Source: Solirubrobacteraceae bacterium
GTDB taxonomy: Bacteria > Actinomycetota > Thermoleophilia > Solirubrobacterales > Solirubrobacteraceae
DNA length: 5,806 nucleotides
Assembly (NCBI GenBank): GCA_030447005.1
Contig: JAUJME010000109.1
Location: forward strand, 1-5,806
Direction: 5' to 3'
The translations under genes and the position numbers were made by a program. The notes below the pieces were generated by a model. The model saw only the letters and a list, made by a program, of their open reading frames with translations. It was not told the origin of the DNA and did not search any database. Positions 1-5,806 of the stretch are shown one piece after another. The number at the start of each line of letters is the position of its first letter. Within the stretch, counting starts at the first letter, position 1.

Positions 1-767
1 GGGCGGAGCGCGAGGCCGGCGCGCGGGAGCGGCTCGCGCGGGTCGACCGGGTCGACGGGCGGGCGGTCGACGTCGGCGCGCTCGTCGCCGGCGCGCGGCC
101 CGACGAGATCGCGCCGCGGATAGCGCTCGCCCTGGAGTCGGCGGAGGCGAGCCGCGAGCCGGCAGCGCCCCCGGCGGCCGGCGGCGCGCGGGCGGAGGCC
201 CGGCGCGTGCTCGAGGATCCGCGCTACACCGGCACCCGGCTGCCGCGCCCCTTCGCGGGCGCCCTGCGCTGGCTCGGCGAGCGGCTGCGTCCGGTGGCCG
301 ACCTCCTCGACCGCATCGCGGCGGCGATCCCGGGCGGCCCGGTGACCGTCTACGCGATCATCGCCGTGCTCGTCTCACTCGCCGCGGCCGCGATCGCGCG
401 GGGGATCATCCGGCGCACCGCGGGCGGGACGGGCGGCCGTGCGGGCCGCGCGCCCGCGGCGGCGGCAGAGGACCCCGCGGCGCTCGAGCGGGCGGCCGAG
501 CGCGCGGAGGCGAGCGGCGACTGGGAGGCCGCGGTGCGCCTGCGCTTCCGCGCCGGGCTCCTGCGGCTCGACGGCGCGGAGGTGATCGCCTACCGCCCGT
601 CGCTGACCACGGGGGAGGTGGCCCGCACGCTCGGCTCGCCGGCGTTCGACCGGCTCGGCCGGGACTTCGACGCGATCGCCTACGGCGGCCGCGGCGCGCG
701 GCCGGAGGACGCGGCCGCCGCCCGCGACGGCTGGCGGACGGTGCTGGCGGGCGAGGCGAGCGGGTGA
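1..767 (+). CDS. DUF4129 domain membrane protein, 5' end missing
   Basis: The reading frame is open from base 3 to the TGA at 765-767 (254 residues), so the N-terminus lies outside the window. A GTG at 207 could pass for a start, but the 68 codons before it are stop-free and in the same codon style, and the text reads straight into the conserved segment EARRVLEDPRY. I therefore treat 207 as internal. Counting from 207, residues 46-68 form one membrane helix (VTVYAIIAVLVSLAAA) followed by basic RGIIRR, which places the C-terminus in the cytosol. Residues about 94-180 match the DUF4129 domain: a helical region with DWEAAVRLRFRAGLLRLD, then SLTTGEVAR and a YGG motif. The function of DUF4129 is unknown; it is commonly found beside MoxR and DUF58 genes. 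It is the first visible gene of the operon and its stop overlaps the next start by 4 bases. Family assignment is fairly sure; role is not known. Confidence 0.85.
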   Translation, partial: AEREAGARERLARVDRVDGRAVDVGALVAGARPDEIAPRIALALESAEASREPAAPPAAGGARAEARRVLEDPRYTGTRLPRPFAGALRWLGERLRPVADLLDRIAAAIPGGPVTVYAIIAVLVSLAAAAIARGIIRRTAGGTGGRAGRAPAAAAEDPAALERAAERAEASGDWEAAVRLRFRAGLLRLDGAEVIAYRPSLTTGEVARTLGSPAFDRLGRDFDAIAYGGRGARPEDAAAARDGWRTVLAGEASG

Positions 768-1899
768 GGCGCCCGCGGCTGCCCCTGCCCGCGCGCGCGG
801 CGCCGCGCGCGCTGGTGGTCATCGCCGTCGTCCTCGTGGCGCTCAACGCGCTCGCGTTCGCCATCGACGCCCTCGTGCCGAACCCGAGCGGACCGCGCTC
901 CTCGTCCTTCGCGACGGCGCCCGAGGGGCTCGCCGCCTGGGCGGACCTCGCGCGGCGCGAGGGCCGCCGGGTCACCGCCCTGCGACGGGCGCCGTCGGAC
1001 CGGACGCTGCCGCGGTCGGGGACCGTCGTGGTGCTCGACCCCGACGTCCTCCTCCCGGCGGAGGCCAGGGCGCTGCGGCGCTTCGCCGAGCGCGGCGGGC
1101 GGGTGGTGGCCGGCGGGCGGCTGCCGGGGCCGTGGCTGCCCGCACTGCTCGGCAACGAGGCGGACCCGATCTGGCTCGACGAGGCGCCCGGGGCGGCGCG
1201 CGCGCTGCTGCCGGCGCCCGAGACGCGCGGGGTCCGCGACGTGCTGACCGCCGGCGAGGGCGCCTGGCGAGCCGCCGGCCCGGCGCTGCCCGCCCTCGCG
1301 GCGGGCGAGCGCCCGATCCTCCTCCTCGCGCGGGCCGGTCGCGGCCGCATCGCCGTCCTCGCCGATCCCTCGCCGTTGCAGAACCGCTATCTCGGCCAGG
1401 CCGACAACGCCGCGCTGGCCCTCGCCCTGACCGGCCCGGGCCCGCTGCACTTCGCCGAGTCGGTCCACGGCTACGGCGACCGGCGCGGCCTCGCCGCCCT
1501 CCCACCGCGGCTGAAGTGGGCGCTCGGCCTCCTCGCGCTGGCCGGCCTGGCCTTCGTGTGGGCGCGCGGCCGGCGGCTGGGGCCGCCCGAGGCGCCGTCG
1601 CGGCCGCTGCCGGCCGCACGGATGGGCTACGTCTCCGCGCTCGCGACCACTCTCGCCCGCGGCCGCGCCCGCACGGAGGCGACGGAGCCCGTCCGCGCCG
1701 CCGCGCGCGCGGCGCTCGCCCGCCGCAGCGGCCTCCCGGCCGCCGCGCCGCCCGAGCGCTACCTGGCCGCCGCGCGCGCCGCCGGGCTCGACGACCGGGC
1801 CGCCGAGGCGCTGACCCGCGAGGCCCGCGATGATGCCGACGTGCTCGCCACGGGACGAGCGCTCGCGACCCTCGCCGCGCCGCGGGAGGGCGGCGGGCG

Positions 1900-1903
<4 letters not shown>
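764..1903 (+). CDS. DUF4350 domain membrane protein
   Basis: This 379-residue protein starts at GTG 764, inside the stop of the preceding gene (GTGA). Residues 16-38 are a membrane helix after a basic N-terminus, and 251-267 are a second helix followed by RGRRLG. Both flanks are basic, so N- and C-termini should be cytosolic and residues about 39-250 extracytoplasmic. The DUF4350 region is recognisable from [17 protein letters not shown] (47-63), which precedes a Rossmann-like stretch with VVVLDP (88-93), GGRVVAGG (111-118) and [20 protein letters not shown] (196-215). The cytosolic tail (268-379) holds a family-typical [11 protein letters not shown] segment and Ala/Arg-rich helices. No catalytic residues are evident. 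The fold may resemble glutamine-amidotransferase-like or periplasmic sensing domains, but this is inference. Its place between DUF4129 and MoxR suggests a membrane partner or sensor for the ATPase. Function is unknown. Confidence 0.86.
1884..1890 (+). promoter_or_regulatory. Ribosome binding site of the moxR-like gene
   Basis: GGGAGGG lies 9 bases before the ATG at 1900 and matches a Shine-Dalgarno core. It is the clearest ribosome binding site in the window and supports this start. It sits inside the last codons of the DUF4350 gene, so ribosomes ending that gene could also reinitiate here through the ATGA overlap. Confidence 0.6.
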
Positions 1904-2825
<922 letters not shown>

Positions 2826-2829
<4 letters not shown>

Positions 2830-4073
2830 GCCCCGCGCCGCGCGCGGCGGTCCTGCTGGGGGCGATCGCGGTGGCGACCGCCTTCGCCGGCGCGGCGCCC
2901 GGGGCGCTCGCCGCCCTCGTGCTCGCCGTCGTGACGGCCGCCGATGCCCTCTCCGTCCGCCGCCCGCCGCGGATCGAGCGCACCGTCGCGCCGATCCTCG
3001 CCCGCGGCGTGCCGTCGCCGCTGCGGGTGGAGGTCCGCCCGGCCGGCCCCGGCACCGTCCGGCTGCGCCAGCCCGTCGACCCCGACCTCGCGCTCGAGCC
3101 GCGCGAGGCGACGGGGATGCTCGACGCCACGCTCGTCCCGTTGCGCCGCGGCCGCCACGCCGTCGGTCCCGTCGCCGCCCGCGCGCAGGGCCCGCTCGGG
3201 CTCGGGCGCTGGCACCACCGGCTCGAGGAGGAGCGCGAGGTGCTCGTCTATCCCGACCTGCCGGCGGCGCGCCGCCTCGCCCTGGCCGTGCGCAGCGGCC
3301 GCTTCCGCGCCGAGGGCCGGCTCACGCGCGGGCCCCTCGGCCTGGGCACCGACTTCGAGTCGATCCGCGACTACGCGCCCGACGACGACATCCGCCAGGT
3401 CAACTGGCGGGCGACGGAGCGCCTCGAGCGCCCGATGAGCAACCAGTTCCGCGTCGAGCAGGACCGCGAGATCATGCTGCTGCTCGACGCGGGGCGGCTG
3501 ATGGCCGCCCCGCTCGACAGCCGCACCCGGCTCGACGCGGCGGTGGACGCCGCCGTCGCGGTGGCGCTCGTCGCCGACGTGGTGGGCGACCGGGCGGGGA
3601 CCGTTGCGTTCGACCGGGTCCTGCGGCGGCGCCTGAGCCCGCGGCGCGCCGGCGGTGACGCGATCGTGCGCGCGCTCTTCGACCTCGAGCCGGTCAGCGA
3701 GGAGCCCGACTACGAGCTCGCCTTCCGCACCGTCGAAGGCGCCAAGCGCTCGCTCATCGTCGTCTTCACCGACCTGCTCGAGGAGGCCGCCGCCCGCCCG
3801 CTGCTCGACGCCATGCCGGTCCTCACGCGCCGCCACGCGGTGATCGTCGCGAGCGCCACGGACCCCGACCTCGACGCCGTGGTCCGCGCCCGGCCCGCGA
3901 CGCCGCGCGACGTCTACGCGGCGGGGGTCGCCCTCGACGTGCTCGCCGCGCGGGCGCGCGTCGCCCGCGCGCTCGAGGCCGCCGGCGCCCGCGTCGTCGA
4001 GGCCCCGGCGGGCGCGCTCGGCGCCGCGTGCGTGCGCGCCTACCTCGCGGCCAAGGCCGCGGCGCGGCTCTGA
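2826..4073 (+). CDS. DUF58 (vWA-like) membrane-anchored protein
   Basis: I place the start at GTG 2826, overlapping the MoxR stop as GTGA, giving 415 residues. The frame stays open back to 1830, but that part is a shadow of the DUF4350 end and moxR: it is low-complexity Arg/Ala sequence, while family-like sequence begins at 2826. Residues 8-42 are hydrophobic, probably a two-helix hairpin anchor. A beta-rich segment follows (about 50-150), with VYPDLP at 141-146. The DUF58 hallmark spans 174-224: [20 protein letters not shown], then W194 and [13 protein letters not shown]. The remainder is vWA-like, with hydrophobic strands at 216-221 and 309-316 (LIVVFTD). The metal-binding motif looks incomplete: D221-A-G-R-L replaces DxSxS, though D316 occupies a position seen in vWA domains. 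DUF58 proteins are usual neighbours and probable targets of MoxR ATPases. The 3' end overlaps the opposing SpoIIM gene. Family is sure; role is inferred. Confidence 0.94.
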
Positions 4074-5023
4074 CGCGGCGGCCGCCCCCGCCAGGCCACG
4101 AGCCCCCAGTAGAGGACGCCGAGGCCGATCCCGACGACCAGCGCGAGGGTGAGCCCGGGCGCCGAGCCCGTGACGAAGCCCTCGACGAGCCCGGCGAGCA
4201 CGAACCAGGGGATCGTCCCCAGGACGATCTCGATCGCCGGGCGGGCCTCGGCGCGCAGCGACTCCCCACGGGTCAGGGAGCCCGGGTCGATCATCGCCCA
4301 GCCGAGGCGCAGGCCGGCGGTGGCCGCCACCACGATGATCGACAGCTCGAGCACCCCGTGGGCGACGACGAGCGAGAAGAAGCGCTCGGCATCCCCGCCG
4401 CCGATCGACAGCCCGGCGAGCGCCCCGATGAAGCCGCCGTTGAAGATCTCGACGGCCGCCGTGCCGAGGCCGGCCAGCATCCCGCCGGCGACCGCCAGGA
4501 AGGAGACGCGGATGTTGTTCGTAAGGATCGCGGAGGCGAAGGCGGCCTCCTCCTCGAGCGAGAGCGATCCCGCGCCCGCGCCCGACCCCGGCTCGGCGGC
4601 GCCCTGGAACTCCGCGGGCACGATCCCGATCGCGGCCGCCGGGTCGTCGAGCGCCCACAACCCGGCGAGGAGCATCGGCACGACCAGCAGCAGCGCGGCG
4701 GTGAGCAGCGGGACGGGCCGCTCGCGCACGCGCCGGTAGTAGCCCGTGGTCAGGAAGGAGCGCAGCGAGCCCTCCCCCGGCTCGTCGGCGTAGACGGCCT
4801 GCCGGCCGGCCAGGGCGAGCCGCTCGAGCCGCGCGGTGACGGGATCACCGGGGAACGCCCGCCGCGCGAAGGCGAGGTCGGCGGCGACCGCCCGGTAGCG
4901 CGCCCCGAGCGTCCGCAGGCGATCCGGCGAGAGGCGCTCGGGCCGCCCGGCGGCCTCGGCCAGCAGCGCCTCGAGCTCGCGCCAGCCCCCCTCCCGCTCG
5001 GCCAGGAAACGCTCTAGGGTCAC
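4040..5023 (-). CDS. SpoIIM/DUF95-family multipass membrane protein
   Basis: I chose the GTG whose first base is 5023, giving 327 residues ([20 protein letters not shown]...). The frame stays open to an ATG at 5197, but those extra 58 codons oppose the conserved start of the RDD gene and encode low-complexity Ser/Thr-rich sequence. Residues 1-100 are soluble, helical and probably cytosolic ([32 protein letters not shown]). Membrane segments lie near 104-124, 168-190, 213-238, 262-284 and 289-310. A Gly/Ser/Glu-rich loop (141-160) follows the first helix. Family signatures are [13 protein letters not shown] (169-181), [10 protein letters not shown] (192-201), HGVLELSII (222-230) and [15 protein letters not shown] (269-283). 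SpoIIM in Bacillus is part of the DMP complex that degrades peptidoglycan during engulfment. Homologues occur widely in bacteria that make no endospores, where their role is unknown, so this one is best read as an envelope protein. No ribosome binding site precedes the GTG, which fits a leaderless message. Confidence 0.92.
   Translation of the reverse strand: MTLERFLAEREGGWRELEALLAEAAGRPERLSPDRLRTLGARYRAVAADLAFARRAFPGDPVTARLERLALAGRQAVYADEPGEGSLRSFLTTGYYRRVRERPVPLLTAALLLVVPMLLAGLWALDDPAAAIGIVPAEFQGAAEPGSGAGAGSLSLEEEAAFASAILTNNIRVSFLAVAGGMLAGLGTAAVEIFNGGFIGALAGLSIGGGDAERFFSLVVAHGVLELSIIVVAATAGLRLGWAMIDPGSLTRGESLRAEARPAIEIVLGTIPWFVLAGLVEGFVTGSAPGLTLALVVGIGLGVLYWGLVAWRGRPPRQSRAAALAAR
4046..4061. 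terminator. GC hairpin in the convergent gene overlap
   Basis: CGCGGCC (4046-4052) and GGCCGCG (4055-4061) are inverted repeats around AA, within the bases shared by the DUF58 and SpoIIM 3' ends. The site suits a bidirectional terminator. There is no T-tract on either side, and such GC palindromes arise easily here (a near copy lies at 5786-5801), so the call is tentative. Confidence 0.2.
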
Positions 5024-5027
5024 GCCC
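5015..5027 (+). promoter_or_regulatory. Putative -10 element for the RDD gene
   Basis: TAGGGT (5015-5020) fits the TAnnnT -10 pattern of actinobacterial housekeeping promoters. With its last T at -7, transcription would begin at about 5027, next to the GTG at 5028, giving a leaderless message. No ribosome binding site precedes that GTG and no clear -35 is visible. The element lies within the first codons of the opposing SpoIIM gene. Short -10 matches are weak evidence alone; position is the main support. Confidence 0.4.
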
Positions 5028-5037
5028 GTGGAGTATG
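5025..5037 (-). promoter_or_regulatory. Putative -10 element for the SpoIIM gene
   Basis: Read on the minus strand, CATACT (5037 down to 5032) resembles TATAAT at four of six positions, including the key A and final T. It predicts a transcription start near 5025, two bases before the GTG at 5023, so this message would also be nearly leaderless. The element lies within codons 2-4 of the RDD gene. No convincing -35 was found. Confidence 0.35.
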
Positions 5038-5806
5038 AGGACCGGCTCACGATCTCCACGCCGGAGGGCGTCGAGCTCGAGCTCACGCTGGCCGGGGTCG
5101 GATCGCGCTTCACCGCCTCGCTGATCGACCACACGATCCAGTTCTCGCTGGTCATAGCGCTCATCGCCGGGATCGCCGGGCTCGACGGCCTCGGCACGGA
5201 GGGCGCCGCGCCGGAGGTCGAGCCCGATGGCGGCGGCGACGCCCTCGGCTACGCGATCCTCACCCTCCTGAGCTTCCTGGTCTTCATCGCCTACGACATC
5301 CTCTTCGAGGTCCGGGCGGCGGGGCGGACGCCGGGCAAGCGGCTCACCGGCCTGCGCGTCGTGCGCGCGAGCGGGCGGCCGGTCGGCTTCGTCTCGAGCG
5401 CCATCCGCAACCTGCTCCGCGCGGTCGACGCCATCCCCGGCTTCTACGGCGTCGCGATGACCGTGATCTTCGCCACGAAGCGCAACCAGCGGCTCGGCGA
5501 CATCGCCGCGGGGACGGTCGTGGTCCGGGAGCGAAAAGGGGGCCGGGCGAAGGAGCGTGCGGCGGCGGCACGCAGCGCGGCGCCCGGCGTCGACACCGCC
5601 GCATGGGACGTCAGCGGGATCGGCGCCGACGAGCTCGCGACGGTCCGCCGCTTCCTCGAGCGCCGCGCCTCGCTGCCCGACGGGCCGCGCGCTCGGCTGG
5701 CCGCCGACATGGCGGAGCGCCTGCGACCGAGGGTCGCAGGCGCTCCGGAACATCTGGGGCCCGAGCCCTTCCTCGAAGGGCTCTCGGCGGCCAAGGCCGC
5801 CCGGGC
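5028..5806 (+). CDS. RDD-family membrane protein, 3' end missing
   Basis: The frame from GTG 5028 (VEYEDRLTISTPEGVELELT) has no stop through the window edge, giving 259 whole codons of an unfinished gene. The RDD domain spans about 22-170. The naming residues are visible: R27 and D34 in GSRFTASLIDH and D90 in FIAYDILFE. Other signatures are GRTPGKRLTGLRVV (99-112), AIRNLLRAVD (125-134) and QRLGDIAAGTVVV (154-166). Membrane segments lie near 35-53 and 74-94, with a shorter one at 137-149; a Gly/Glu-rich loop (56-71) separates the first two. After 170 comes a basic linker (RKGGRAKER), then a helical cytosolic tail with ELATVRRFLERRASLP and FLEGLSAAKAAR. RDD proteins are often suggested to be transporters or membrane partners, and some have been linked to ion exchange; no function can be assigned here. 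The gene is divergent from SpoIIM with 4 bases between starts. The tail contains an odd hairpin (5713-5747) with unusual codons. Confidence 0.92.
   Translation, partial: MEYEDRLTISTPEGVELELTLAGVGSRFTASLIDHTIQFSLVIALIAGIAGLDGLGTEGAAPEVEPDGGGDALGYAILTLLSFLVFIAYDILFEVRAAGRTPGKRLTGLRVVRASGRPVGFVSSAIRNLLRAVDAIPGFYGVAMTVIFATKRNQRLGDIAAGTVVVRERKGGRAKERAAAARSAAPGVDTAAWDVSGIGADELATVRRFLERRASLPDGPRARLAADMAERLRPRVAGAPEHLGPEPFLEGLSAAKAAR
5713..5747. repeat. Perfect 16-bp inverted repeat with 3-base loop
   Basis: CGGAGCGCCTGCGACC (5713-5728) pairs perfectly with 5732-5747 around the loop GAG (5729-5731). It lies in the RDD frame and encodes roughly residues 229-240 (AERLRPRVAGAP). The right half uses codons uncommon elsewhere in the window: CGA, AGG, GCA and GCT, then GAA and CAT. 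The codons appear to be set by pairing rather than by the usual bias. It could be an RNA structure, a protein-binding palindrome or the trace of a small mobile repeat; no T-tract follows. Confidence 0.75.
5763..5783. repeat. 9-bp inverted repeat with 3-base loop
   Basis: GAGCCCTTC (5763-5771) and GAAGGGCTC (5775-5783) pair perfectly around CTC. It lies 15 bases after the larger hairpin, still in the RDD frame (about residues 246-252, EPFLEGL). A 7-bp palindrome around AA follows at 5786-5801. Short hairpins are common at this GC content, so only the clustering with the first one is notable. Confidence 0.45.

Noticed and set aside
406..1468. Two long minus-strand open frames over DUF4129 and DUF4350
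   Set aside because: They oppose two genes with clear domains and membrane helices, and their translations are Arg/Ala/Pro repeats typical of GC-driven shadows.
4028..5017. Plus-strand open frame of 329 residues
   Set aside because: It is antisense to the well-supported SpoIIM gene and encodes charged low-complexity sequence without membrane segments or motifs.
5024..5197. Longer SpoIIM start at ATG 5197
   Set aside because: The 58 added residues are Ser/Thr-rich and lie opposite the conserved N-terminus of RDD. The GTG at 5023 gives a family-like start.
4845..5753. Minus-strand open frame of 302 residues over the RDD gene
   Set aside because: It overlaps RDD on the opposite strand and SpoIIM out of frame. 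The translation is an Arg/Asp/Gly-rich shadow, while the plus-strand frame carries family motifs.

Overview
The window is very GC-rich (well above 70% by eye), almost wholly coding, and strongly biased to G or C in third codon positions. Base composition, protein style and gene order point to a deep-branching, high-GC actinobacterium, most likely of the Thermoleophilia/Solirubrobacterales type. The taxon is an inference, not something the sequence proves.

Layout: four plus-strand genes form a tightly overlapping operon. They are a 5'-truncated DUF4129 membrane protein (1-767), a DUF4350 membrane protein (764-1903), a MoxR-family AAA+ ATPase (1900-2829) and a DUF58 von Willebrand-like protein (2826-4073). 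Each junction is a 4-base stop/start overlap (GTGA, ATGA, GTGA). A minus-strand gene follows, encoding a SpoIIM/DUF95-family multipass membrane protein (4040-5023). Its 3' end overlaps the DUF58 3' end by 34 bases. A plus-strand RDD-family membrane protein starts at 5028, four bases from the SpoIIM start, and runs off the right edge of the window.

How the parts may fit: MoxR ATPases usually sit beside DUF58 or vWA proteins and are thought to act as chaperones or remodelling factors for them. Here the pair is placed with four membrane proteins. From predicted topology, DUF4350 exposes a large domain outside the membrane and a basic tail inside, and DUF4129 puts its conserved domain in the cytosol, where both could contact MoxR and DUF58. 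The same order and orientation (DUF4129, DUF4350, moxR, DUF58, then reverse SpoIIM, then forward RDD) is, from memory, that of Mycobacterium tuberculosis Rv3690 to Rv3695. This makes it a conserved actinobacterial envelope module of unknown function rather than a recent acquisition.

The main points for a second look are the overlapping, apparently leaderless divergent promoters between SpoIIM and RDD, the convergent overlap of DUF58 and SpoIIM, and a perfect 16-bp hairpin rich in unusual codons inside the RDD gene. No RNA genes, CRISPR arrays, insertion sequences or integration sites were seen. No stretch of 300 bases lacks a gene.
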